A DNA stretch of 64,000 nucleotides from Chitinophagaceae bacterium (GTDB lineage Bacteria; Bacteroidota; Bacteroidia; Chitinophagales; Chitinophagaceae). The notes under the pieces were generated by a model. That model saw only the letters and a list, made by a program, of their open reading frames with translations. It was not told where the DNA came from and did not search any database. Below, piece by piece: positions 15,038 to 23,419 of the stretch (its first letter is position 1; each line of letters opens with the position of its first letter). Made by a program: the position numbers and the translations under genes. The stretch lies in contig JALNZE010000001.1 in NCBI GenBank assembly GCA_023229465.1, forward strand, positions 372,001 through 436,000. The letters run 5' to 3'.

Positions 15038-16000
15038 TTATTTATTTAACTGTTTTTCTATTTCCAGCGCCTTTGGAAACAGGATATTGTTTTCAAGATG
15101 GATGTGCAAATGCAGGTCCTCTTCAAATTCATCCAGCATCCGGTACAGTAAACTATAACTGGCACAGGCATCTTCCGGTAATAAATAATTATTGGAAAGT
15201 TCCCTTATTTCAGCAAGATTTTTTCCCACTAATTCATGTTCCATCTCCATCATATTGATGGGATTTTGTACCGTACCAAAAAGTGCGGCATGTAATGGTT
15301 GTGTATTATTCTTTACAGCAACCAGTTCTTTAATATAAGGAAACAACACTTTTTCTTCTTTAACCAGGTGTACCGTTAATTCAGCAGTCACTTCCTCCAC
15401 CAATTGATGGATGCGTACCAATTCAGGATGATGATTGCCGTGTACCTTCATTACCTTTTTTGCATAAGCAGTTAGATCAGGTAAATTTTTTGTAACATAA
15501 CTGTGATGGGTATTAACAATATAATCTGCGAGAAAATTCAAACTCCAGTCGCTATAAGGCAGCGAACGGGATGAGGGTAATTGGTTGGTTTGTTGTAATT
15601 CCTGTTCTACTTTCGTAACATCTAACCCTTTTTCTGCGCAGGCTTCCTTCACTGTTTTCTTACCTCCACAACAAAAATCCAATCCGTACTTTTTAAATAC
15701 CTGCGCTTTGCGCAGATCTTTGGCGGCAATCTGACCTAGTGTTTCATCATTTTCTCCGGCAATTCGTTTGGAAATTTTCACCTTCCACCATTCCGGCCCC
15801 TGCTCCAGGTATTCCCATACAAAAATGTTACCCCTTTCTCCCAATAACTGGTAATAAAGCGGTTTAGGGTCATGGTCGTTATGAATGGTTAAGCTTTCAC
15901 CCTCTGCCAGCTCATCAAACCGCACAAAAATAGTGGGGTGTTTTTGCCGGGGTTCCAGCAAGGTTACGTTGAGGATGTTTTCTGTTGATGTTATTTGCAT
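15038..16000 (-). CDS. ric: Iron-sulfur cluster repair di-iron protein RIC with an N-terminal DUF2249 domain
   Basis: 320 residues. About 1-80 is a DUF2249 domain (HPTIFVRFDELAEGESLTIH), not part of the usual YtfE/ScdA protein. About 88-130 is the ScdA N-terminal domain with the signature KYGLDFCCGGKKTVKEAC (CC at 110-111). About 150-315 is the di-iron hemerythrin domain: HH165/166, HGNHH 187-191, HLVKEEKVLFP 211, MEMEHE 255 and HLHIHLENNILFP 297-309. RIC repairs clusters damaged by NO and oxidants (ytfE, scdA, dnrN). A -7 element (TATATTTG on the minus strand, 16093-16100) and the palindrome 16103-16150 suggest ric has its own promoter inside the operon. Confidence 0.9.
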   Translation of the reverse strand: MQITSTENILNVTLLEPRQKHPTIFVRFDELAEGESLTIHNDHDPKPLYYQLLGERGNIFVWEYLEQGPEWWKVKISKRIAGENDETLGQIAAKDLRKAQVFKKYGLDFCCGGKKTVKEACAEKGLDVTKVEQELQQTNQLPSSRSLPYSDWSLNFLADYIVNTHHSYVTKNLPDLTAYAKKVMKVHGNHHPELVRIHQLVEEVTAELTVHLVKEEKVLFPYIKELVAVKNNTQPLHAALFGTVQNPINMMEMEHELVGKNLAEIRELSNNYLLPEDACASYSLLYRMLDEFEEDLHLHIHLENNILFPKALEIEKQLNK

Positions 16001-16092
16001 ATATCAATTTTTTAGATAATGTAAGTTCAGGTAATAAGTGCGATTTTTCCTTGTAGCACCTGATTAGGTGTTTGATAATTAAATTGATTATG

Positions 16093-16100
16093 CAAATATA
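16093..16100 (-). promoter_or_regulatory. -7 promoter element upstream of ric
   Basis: On the minus strand the sequence is TATATTTG, a perfect match to the Bacteroidota TAnnTTTG element. It lies 93 bases before the ric start and 2 bases downstream of the palindrome 16103-16150. No clear -33 TTTG at normal spacing is present. Confidence 0.5.
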
Positions 16101-16102
16101 TA

Positions 16103-16150
16103 AATAAATTGTAAATAAAAGTAAACAAATACTTTTATTTACAATTTATT
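16103..16150. promoter_or_regulatory. Long perfect palindrome between norB and ric (candidate operator)
   Basis: Two 21-bp arms (16103-16123 and 16130-16150) are exact reverse complements around a 6-bp loop (AACAAA). They are almost all A and T, and the stop codon of norB is 11 bases away. Within it lies AAAG-N10-CTTT (16118-16135), also present in the palindrome upstream of norB. The place directly before a -7 element favours an operator; a transcript-end or mRNA-stabilising hairpin for norB is the alternative. Confidence 0.65.
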
Positions 16151-16160
16151 GTGATATCCT

Positions 16161-18446
16161 TTATCCCTTTTTCAACCGCTTTCTTCCGCTGGTTATAAAC
16201 CAAACCAGCGGTATTACCCCACCTACCGTAAACAGGGAGCCGCCAATAATACGCAGCCAGGTAAGTGTTTGAAAACCCGTACTCTCAATAAACGCGCTGC
16301 TACGGGCATACCATAACCCATTTTCGGTTACTGTTTTAAACTGATAAATACCCGCAGGAAATAAATCGAGCAATACCATCAGCAATAAACCAATATTGAT
16401 TGACCAGAATGCGGTTTTGATCAGTCGCGGCTTCCACCAATCCGCTTTAAATAATAACTGGCAACAAAATAAAACAGTAGCCAGCGCCAGGTTACCATAC
16501 ACCCCCATTAACGCGGCATGGCCATGATTAACGGTTAAATACGTTCCATGCTCATAATAATTAGCAATGGGCAGATTGATAATGAAGCCCAGTACGCCGG
16601 CGCCAAAGAAATTCCAGAAATTAACGGCTATCAAAAACAGGAACACTTCTGAAAATCCAAATCGTTTACTCAAATCGCCATCGGGTCTGTTTCCATTTTC
16701 AAGAATATGGGGCAGTTTCCTGAATCTTGCCGCTTCCAGTGTAAGTAATACCAGTGGTATTACCTGTAATGTTGAAAACACAGAGCCAAGCGCCATAGTG
16801 AAAACAGGCTTCGCGTTCCAATAAAAATTATGAGAAATGCCAAGCAACCCGGAGCCTAAAAATAATAAGGTAGCCAGGTAAATTACACGAATAACCGCCT
16901 GCCTGCTTACCAGGCCCATCACCACCATAAAGTATCCTATCAGCACCGTGGTAAAAACCTCAAAAAATGCTTCGGCCCACATGTGTACTACCATCCAACG
17001 CCAGAAATCGGCAATAACAAAATTAGTTTTAGGTGTGGCAATAAAACCGGAAATCAATAATAAAATAATACTGAACGTACTATACACTAACCAGTTTGGC
17101 AATGCCCAGGGTTGGTTTAGTTTCATCACCGGTTTAATACCCCGGTAGATGGTAACCGCCCAGGTGATAAATACTACGCCGAGTAGTATCTGCCATAGTT
17201 TTCCTGGCTCTACATATTCCCAACCCTGGTGACCAAGCCAGTACCAGTTCTTTCCAAGAACACCTTTTGGCCCAAGTAACATACCGGCAAAGGAGCCAGC
17301 CACCAATAATACGGTTAGCCAGAAAATAGCATTGATTAATACAACCTGTTTTTTTGATTGGTTTGGTGAAACAAGCGACATCATAAAAAATGAAGCGCCT
17401 ATCCAGCAGGCTGATATCCATAAAATGGATAGTTGCACATGCCAGCTTCTTGTTACTGTAATGGGTAATACTTCCGAAATATTAAAACCAAAGTAATTGA
17501 CAAACCCAACAAAATCATGAACGGTTAAAATACCCGCTAAAACCTGTGTGGCAAAAAGTAAAACAGCCACATAAAAGAATTTGTACGTTGATTTTTGAAC
17601 AGCATCAGGTTGAAATTGTTGTATGTTACCCCTTGTCATAAAGGGTTCGGCCTTGTTGGTATAAGCGCCATCGTCCAGCTTATCCAGTTTCCCGTGGTAA
17701 TACAAAACAATACCCAATCCAAATACCAGGCCCAGTGAGCCTATGATGCTCCAGAGTATAATAGCTGAGCTGGGTGTGTTTCCGGCGGCAGGGTCATAAG
17801 GCCAGTTATGGGTATAACTATATGATTCACCGGGCCTTTCTACACCACATACCCATGCTCCCCAATAAAAAAAAGCGGTCAATGATTTTAGTTCATTTAC
17901 ATCAGTAATATAACCGGCCGGTTTAAACGCGCCAGGTGAAGATGGGTTGGTGAATTTTTGATGGTAATATTTTATCAGTTCCTGTATCGCAAACTCCTGG
18001 GCATCGGAAATGGCTACACTATTTGTTTGGTTACTATACCGATTGTTTTTAATGTCTGCCTTCACCTGCTCGGCAATGCCTTTCTTAAGTATATCAGTAT
18101 TTTCATCCGCCTTCAATTGTGACTGATAAAAATCATTCATGTATTGGGATACATAGTGTAGCGCTTCCGCGGTATAGTCGGGCCCCCGGTTGGCCCCATC
18201 ACCAAACATACTGCCATATTCCATCAATGCATATTTCTGAAAAACGGCCTGTCCGTCTAACACATCCCCCTTCGAAAAAATAGTTCCATTCTTAGCGGAA
18301 ACATAGGAAGGAATGGGTGGCGCTTCAGTGTAAGTATGTATCCCAATCATAGTTACCCCGGCTATGCTAATGATAAAAATAACCAGCAATGGCAGCCACC
18401 AGTTTTTAGGATTAAGCAGGTAGCTGATGAAATTAGTTTTTTCCAT
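16161..18446 (-). CDS. norB: Quinol-dependent nitric oxide reductase (qNOR)
   Basis: Reduces two NO to N2O with electrons from quinol in the inner membrane. 761 residues, the length of single-subunit qNOR, with an N-terminal membrane anchor (about 17-37), a periplasmic cytochrome c-like region without a CxxCH motif (about 40-220), and then the 12-helix catalytic part. Haem and FeB ligands are visible in RSWHVQLSILW (His336), VVHMWAEAFFEVF (with the FeB-side glutamate) and TVNHGHAALMGVYG. The start MEKTNFISYLLN at 18446 is preferred over 13 extra codons that would run into the operator. It is the first gene of the NO operon. No nitrite or N2O reductase gene is present in the window. Confidence 0.95.
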   Translation of the reverse strand: MEKTNFISYLLNPKNWWLPLLVIFIISIAGVTMIGIHTYTEAPPIPSYVSAKNGTIFSKGDVLDGQAVFQKYALMEYGSMFGDGANRGPDYTAEALHYVSQYMNDFYQSQLKADENTDILKKGIAEQVKADIKNNRYSNQTNSVAISDAQEFAIQELIKYYHQKFTNPSSPGAFKPAGYITDVNELKSLTAFFYWGAWVCGVERPGESYSYTHNWPYDPAAGNTPSSAIILWSIIGSLGLVFGLGIVLYYHGKLDKLDDGAYTNKAEPFMTRGNIQQFQPDAVQKSTYKFFYVAVLLFATQVLAGILTVHDFVGFVNYFGFNISEVLPITVTRSWHVQLSILWISACWIGASFFMMSLVSPNQSKKQVVLINAIFWLTVLLVAGSFAGMLLGPKGVLGKNWYWLGHQGWEYVEPGKLWQILLGVVFITWAVTIYRGIKPVMKLNQPWALPNWLVYSTFSIILLLISGFIATPKTNFVIADFWRWMVVHMWAEAFFEVFTTVLIGYFMVVMGLVSRQAVIRVIYLATLLFLGSGLLGISHNFYWNAKPVFTMALGSVFSTLQVIPLVLLTLEAARFRKLPHILENGNRPDGDLSKRFGFSEVFLFLIAVNFWNFFGAGVLGFIINLPIANYYEHGTYLTVNHGHAALMGVYGNLALATVLFCCQLLFKADWWKPRLIKTAFWSINIGLLLMVLLDLFPAGIYQFKTVTENGLWYARSSAFIESTGFQTLTWLRIIGGSLFTVGGVIPLVWFITSGRKRLKKG

Positions 18447-18463
18447 ACAATAAATATTATCAG

Positions 18464-18471
18464 TAAATATA
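18464..18471 (-). promoter_or_regulatory. Probable -7 promoter element of the norB operon
   Basis: Minus-strand TATATTTA, one mismatch from TAnnTTTG, 17 bases before the norB start. It directly touches the palindrome 18472-18501, the same layout as at ric. Confidence 0.4.
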
Positions 18472-18501
18472 ATAATTAAAGACAAAATTGTCTTTAATTA
18501 T
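18472..18501. promoter_or_regulatory. Perfect palindrome upstream of norB (candidate NO-responsive operator)
   Basis: Two 14-bp arms (18472-18485 and 18488-18501) are exact reverse complements around AA. The centre reads AAAGACAAAATTGTCTTT and holds the same AAAG-N10-CTTT core as the palindrome upstream of ric. It is 26 bases from the norB start and abuts the -7 element, a good position for a repressor. The Rrf2 protein at 11215-11646 is the likely binder (inferred). The site also lies 128 bases before the divergent helicase gene. Confidence 0.7.
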
Positions 18502-18629
18502 TTTCCGGTGTTTCCGGGTAGCTGATTTACAGGGGTAGTACTGCGGCGGCAAAGTATTGGGCAATGTACTTTACCAGGCATTTCCGGTAAATTCAGAAAA
18601 GGGAAAGACGAGTTAGTTATCTTTACCCT

Positions 18630-21600
18630 ATGCCAAACACCCAGCACCAAAAAGAACTATTCAACCAAATCTATCATAACCTGAATGAGCAGCAAAAACT
18701 GGCAGTGGATACCATTGAAGGTCCTGTGATGGTGATTGCTGGCCCCGGTACCGGCAAAACACAGATACTGGGCGCACGTATTGGTAAAATTTTAATAGAT
18801 ACCGATACCCAACCTGAAAATATTCTTTGTCTCACGTATACCGACGCGGGCGCCGTTGCCATGCGCAAACGGTTACTAAGCTTTATTGGTCCGGATGCCT
18901 ACAAGGTAAATATCTACACCTTTCACGCTTTCTGTAATGATATTATCCAGGAGAATTTATCGCTCTTTGAAAAAACAGCGCTGGACCCTATTTCAGACCT
19001 GGAAAAAATAGACCTGTTTAAACAATTGATAGACGGGTTTCCCAAAAACCACCCGTTAAAACGATATCGTGGCGATGTATATTTTGAGATTAAAAACCTG
19101 CAACAATTATTCAGTTCCATGAAAAGGGAAGGATGGACGCCGGCTTTCATCAATCAAAAAATAGATGAATACCTGGCTGATATTCCCAACCGCGATGAAT
19201 TTGTTTACAAACGCACTTACAAACAATTCAAAGCCGGCGATCGCAAAGAAAATAAGATTGAAGAAGCCAATGAGAAAATGGAAAAGCTGCGGGCGGCGGT
19301 AAATGAGTTCGACCGTTTTCAAAAACTCATGCGCGGCCGCGGCCGTTACGATTTTGATGATATGATCAATTGGGTGATTAAAGCCTTCGAAGAAAATAAA
19401 TTATTACTGGCCCGCTACCAGGAACAGTTTTTATATATACTGGTTGATGAATACCAGGATACCAGCGGCACACAAAACAGGTTAGTAGAACTATTGATTA
19501 GTTATTGGGAACAGCCCAATGTATTTGTGGTGGGTGATGATGACCAGAGCATCTATCGCTTCCAGGGCGCCAATGTAGAGAATATGCTGGGCTTTGCCAC
19601 CCATTACCAAAAAGAGTTGCTCACCATTGTATTAACCAATAATTACCGTTCCACACAACCCATACTGGATATTTCAAAAACATTGATAGACAGGAATGAG
19701 GAACGCCTCATCAATCAAATTAAGGGATTAACCAAAACATTAACATCGGCCAATACCCAAATAAACCAATTAACCCATAAACCGCTCCTGAAAGAATACG
19801 AAACCCAGCGGCAGGAAATGATACATATTACCCTGGAAGCAGAGAAACTGTTACAACAGGGCGCCTTACCCGGCACAATTGGAATTATTTATAAGGAAAA
19901 TAAATACGGAGAAGAACTGTCGCGGTATTTCGCGCAAAGAAATATTCCTGTTTATAGTAAACGTAACCTGAATATTTTAGACATACCACTGGCCCAAAAA
20001 CTCATCCTGCTATTACAATACCTGGCCGCGGAACATGATATTAGTTATGGGGGTGATGAAATGTTATTTGAGATATTGCATTTCGACTGGTTTCAAATTC
20101 CGCCCATAGAAATTGCTAAGCTGAGCAACGCGGTTGCCGACAGAAAATTTGGAGAAAATAAAACATCACTACGAAGATTATTAGCCGAAAAAGCAAATGC
20201 ACCCGCTACTGATCTTTTTAGTAAAAGCGCACCGGCAGGCATGAAAGCAGCTTCGTTGGCTGTTGAAAAACTGATAGCAGATGTTTCGAATGTTACCCTG
20301 GTAAACTTATTTGAAAACTGTTTACAGTCGGGCGTGTTGAGTTGGGTAATGCAACGCCCGGATAAACACCAGCACCTTCGTGTAATTACCGGCTTGTTTG
20401 ATTTTATTAAAGAAGAGACAAAAAGAAACCCTGGTTTAACACTTGAACAATTAGTCAACATTTTTATGTTGATGGAAAAAGAAGCGTTGAGTTTGCCGCT
20501 TGTACAGGTAAGTGGCAGTGAGAAAGGAGTAAATCTTTTAACGGTACACGGTTCAAAGGGACTGGAATTTGAACATATTTTCCTGGTTGGATGTAATGCG
20601 GCCCATTGGGAAAAGAAAAAAAAGCCGGGCGGCGGGTATGGTTTTCCTGATACGATGTTCTCTTCTCTGCCAAAACATACAGACGAAGAAGAGTTACGCC
20701 GTTTATTCTATGTGGCGCTTACCCGGGCCAGGCAGCATTTACACATTTCCTATAGTAATTTTAAAAACGACGGGAAACAACTGGAACCCTCCATGTTCAT
20801 TGCAGAGATACAGGACGCGCATGCATTACCGGTTGAGAAAGTAATACTTGATACGGAAGTAATCAGCGAATTTTCGATGATACAATTTACCGCGGTACAG
20901 TCGCCCGAAATTGAAAAAGCGGAAGCGGATTTTATCACACAATTGCTGGATAAATTTGTGATGAATGTAACGGCATTGAATAATTACCTGAAATGCCCGC
21001 TTCAGTTTTATTTTCAAAACCTGGTTCGGGTACCCTCCGGCAAATCGGAAGCCACAGAGTTTGGCTCTGCTGTTCACTATGCTTTGCAGAAATTATTCGA
21101 GAAAATGCAGGAGATGGAAAGGTTCCCGCCCAAAAAAGAATTCGTGCTGGATTTTGAATGGTACATGAACCGCCACCGCGAAAGTTTTACGAAAGAACAG
21201 TTTGCCAGGAGAATGGAATATGGGCAGGAGGTGCTGGGTAATTATTACGATCAATACATTGGTACCTGGAACAAAATTGTGGCAGTGGAAAGAAATATAC
21301 GCAATGTGGTAGTGCAGGGTATTCCTTTAAAAGGTAAACTGGATAAGCTGGAATTTGATGGAAAAACGGTGAATGTGGTTGACTATAAATCAGGTGATAT
21401 TGATAAAGCGAAAGACAAATTAAAACCACCTCACGAAAAGGATCCGAATGGGGGAGATTACTGGAGGCAGGCCGTATTCTATAAAATACTGGTAGATCAT
21501 TACGAACAAAAAAACTGGACAGTAACCAGTACTGAATTTGATTTTATTGAACCGGATAAGAAAAAACAGTATCGCAGGGAAAAGATCGTGATCACGCCGG

Positions 21601-21770
21601 AAGACATTACCACGGTTACCCAACAGATAAAAACCGTATGGCAGAAAATACAGGACCGCGACTTTTATACCGGTTGTGGCAAACCCGAATGCCATTGGTG
21701 CAATTTTGTAAAAACCAATCACCTGGCCGTGGCATTGCATGATTTGACGGATGAAGAGATAGCGGATTGA
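18630..21770 (+). CDS. UvrD/RecB-like helicase fused to an AddB-type Fe-S nuclease domain
   Basis: 1046 residues. A superfamily 1A helicase: Walker A AGPGTGKTQ (about 37-45), DEYQDT in the second motif (near 272), GDDDQSIYRFQGA (near 304), and LTVHGSKGLEFEHIFLVG and YVALTRARQ further on. The C-terminal part is a PD-(D/E)XK nuclease (KLDKLEFDGKTVNVVDYKSGD near 910) bracketed by Cys789 and by Cys1016, Cys1021 and Cys1024, the four-cysteine [4Fe-4S] staple of AddB/Cas4-type nucleases. It probably processes DNA ends in recombination or repair. One chain carries both helicase and nuclease; no AddB partner is adjacent. A TATCTTTA element lies just before the start. Confidence 0.85.
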   Translation: MPNTQHQKELFNQIYHNLNEQQKLAVDTIEGPVMVIAGPGTGKTQILGARIGKILIDTDTQPENILCLTYTDAGAVAMRKRLLSFIGPDAYKVNIYTFHAFCNDIIQENLSLFEKTALDPISDLEKIDLFKQLIDGFPKNHPLKRYRGDVYFEIKNLQQLFSSMKREGWTPAFINQKIDEYLADIPNRDEFVYKRTYKQFKAGDRKENKIEEANEKMEKLRAAVNEFDRFQKLMRGRGRYDFDDMINWVIKAFEENKLLLARYQEQFLYILVDEYQDTSGTQNRLVELLISYWEQPNVFVVGDDDQSIYRFQGANVENMLGFATHYQKELLTIVLTNNYRSTQPILDISKTLIDRNEERLINQIKGLTKTLTSANTQINQLTHKPLLKEYETQRQEMIHITLEAEKLLQQGALPGTIGIIYKENKYGEELSRYFAQRNIPVYSKRNLNILDIPLAQKLILLLQYLAAEHDISYGGDEMLFEILHFDWFQIPPIEIAKLSNAVADRKFGENKTSLRRLLAEKANAPATDLFSKSAPAGMKAASLAVEKLIADVSNVTLVNLFENCLQSGVLSWVMQRPDKHQHLRVITGLFDFIKEETKRNPGLTLEQLVNIFMLMEKEALSLPLVQVSGSEKGVNLLTVHGSKGLEFEHIFLVGCNAAHWEKKKKPGGGYGFPDTMFSSLPKHTDEEELRRLFYVALTRARQHLHISYSNFKNDGKQLEPSMFIAEIQDAHALPVEKVILDTEVISEFSMIQFTAVQSPEIEKAEADFITQLLDKFVMNVTALNNYLKCPLQFYFQNLVRVPSGKSEATEFGSAVHYALQKLFEKMQEMERFPPKKEFVLDFEWYMNRHRESFTKEQFARRMEYGQEVLGNYYDQYIGTWNKIVAVERNIRNVVVQGIPLKGKLDKLEFDGKTVNVVDYKSGDIDKAKDKLKPPHEKDPNGGDYWRQAVFYKILVDHYEQKNWTVTSTEFDFIEPDKKKQYRREKIVITPEDITTVTQQIKTVWQKIQDRDFYTGCGKPECHWCNFVKTNHLAVALHDLTDEEIAD

Positions 21771-21895
21771 TAGGTGTGACCCTTACTAAACTTAGTTTTA
21801 CGTTTCCATTCACAATCCTTTTTAGTAATTAGCGGGCCTGAGTTCTATATTTGCCCGTAATTTGGCAGTCTTTAAAAAGTATACAAATCCGGTTC

Positions 21896-23305
21896 ATGAA
21901 GCGTTCCCTGTTACCATTCAGCATAGTGTTTTTTAGCATATTGAGAGTAGTGTCTCTATCATCCTGCGCCAATATCATCCCCCCCGGCGGCGGGCCCAGA
22001 GATAGTTTGCCACCGAGGCTGGTAATGGCTTTGCCAAAGGATTCGGCTATTAATGTTACTGCAAAAAATATCACCCTAACATTTGATGAATACATTACCC
22101 TGCTAAACCCACAGGAAAACCTGATCATTTCGCCAACACTGAAAAGTTTTCCGCAGATGGATTATAAACTGCGGAATGTAACCATCAAACTGAAAGACTC
22201 ACTCGAACCCAATACCACTTATTCATTCGATTTTGGCGAGAGTGTGAGGGATGTAAATGAAAGTAATATTGCCAAAAATCTTATTTATGCATTTTCAACA
22301 GGCAATAAAATAGAGGAACAAACTTACTCCGGAAAAGTAATACTGGCCGAGACCGGAAAAACAGACAGCACTTTATTAGTAGTGTTACATAAAAATATGT
22401 CGGACACCGCCATACTAAAAGACCGCCCCCGTTACTACACACGCATAAACGGTAAAGGAGAATTCATGTTCAGGCACCTGCCCACCGGCGATTTTTCGGT
22501 GTTTGTTATCGAGGGCCAGAATAACTTTACAAAAACCTATAGCGACAGTACCCGGTTATTCGCTTTTAAGAAAAGCAGGGTTGTTATCAACGAAAACACC
22601 ATTCCCGATACCCTCTTTGCTTTCCAGGAATATAAACCCAAAGAAAAACCAGGTGCCGCTGCCTCACCAACAAAATCATCTCCCATAAACAAAGAAGATA
22701 AACGATTAAAATATACGCTTAGTCTTGAAAGCGGACAACAGGACCTGCTCTCTGATCTTACCTTAACTTTTAACAGAAAGCTGTCTGTGTTTGACAGTTC
22801 CGGTTTTAATGTATATGATACCGGCTATCATAAGCTCAGCGGTTATACGGTTAGCCTGGACACTGGTAAAACAACGCTTACCCTAAAAAATAAATGGAAA
22901 GAGAATACCGGCTTAGTGGTTTTGATAGACAAATCCGCGGTGGCGGATTCAGCGGGAACCGGTTTAACAAAAAAAGATACCATCGGATTTTTCACCAAAC
23001 GTGCCGCTGATTATGGGAGTATCCGTATCCGTTTTACGAACCTGGATCTATCAAAAAATCCCGTTTTACAGATTGTGCAAAGCGATAAAATAGTAGAATC
23101 TGTAACACTAACTAACCATGAATTTGTGCGAAAGATGTATCGCCCGGGCACTTATGATCTCCGCGTTTTATTTGATGCCAATAAAAATGGCAGTTGGGAT
23201 ACCGGCCATTTTGGTACGAAGCAACAACCGGAAATTGTACAACGCCTGCCCCAACCAATCAATATCAGGGGCAATTGGGATAATGAAGTGACGGTGACCC
23301 TGTAG
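21896..23305 (+). CDS. Ig-like domain surface lipoprotein
   Basis: 469 residues from MKRSLLPF at 21896; 15 codons further upstream are open but precede the signal peptide. The signal peptide ends with a lipobox-like LSSC (near residue 24), then NIIPPGGGPRDSLPPRLVMALPKDSA, a hallmark of the Bacteroidota SbsA-type Ig-like lipoproteins. An Ig-like domain of about 100 residues follows (FDEYITLLNPQENLIISP, YSFDFGESVRD), then a carboxypeptidase-regulatory-like sandwich and a C-terminal region with FDANKNGSWDTGHF. It is probably surface or periplasmic; function unknown. A TATATTTG promoter element lies at 21847-21854. Confidence 0.75.
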   Translation: MKRSLLPFSIVFFSILRVVSLSSCANIIPPGGGPRDSLPPRLVMALPKDSAINVTAKNITLTFDEYITLLNPQENLIISPTLKSFPQMDYKLRNVTIKLKDSLEPNTTYSFDFGESVRDVNESNIAKNLIYAFSTGNKIEEQTYSGKVILAETGKTDSTLLVVLHKNMSDTAILKDRPRYYTRINGKGEFMFRHLPTGDFSVFVIEGQNNFTKTYSDSTRLFAFKKSRVVINENTIPDTLFAFQEYKPKEKPGAAASPTKSSPINKEDKRLKYTLSLESGQQDLLSDLTLTFNRKLSVFDSSGFNVYDTGYHKLSGYTVSLDTGKTTLTLKNKWKENTGLVVLIDKSAVADSAGTGLTKKDTIGFFTKRAADYGSIRIRFTNLDLSKNPVLQIVQSDKIVESVTLTNHEFVRKMYRPGTYDLRVLFDANKNGSWDTGHFGTKQQPEIVQRLPQPINIRGNWDNEVTVTL

Positions 23306-23334
23306 AACGCGAAACACTGAAAGCTCTTTTAAAT

Positions 23335-23390
23335 TCTCACGACTGACGATTGATTTTTCACTTTTCACCTTTCACTTTTCACTTTTAAAG
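23335..23390. repeat. Degenerate 7-bp-period repeat (locus 2)
   Basis: Eight units in exact 7-base register: TCTCACG, ACTGACG, ATTGATT, TTTCACT, TTTCACC, TTTCACT, TTTCACT, TTTAAAG. It fills the gap between the Ig-like lipoprotein gene and recR and ends 29 bases before the recR start. Confidence 0.75.
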
Positions 23391-23419
23391 TTACCTTTAC
23401 AAACGAACCCTCATCCCCC

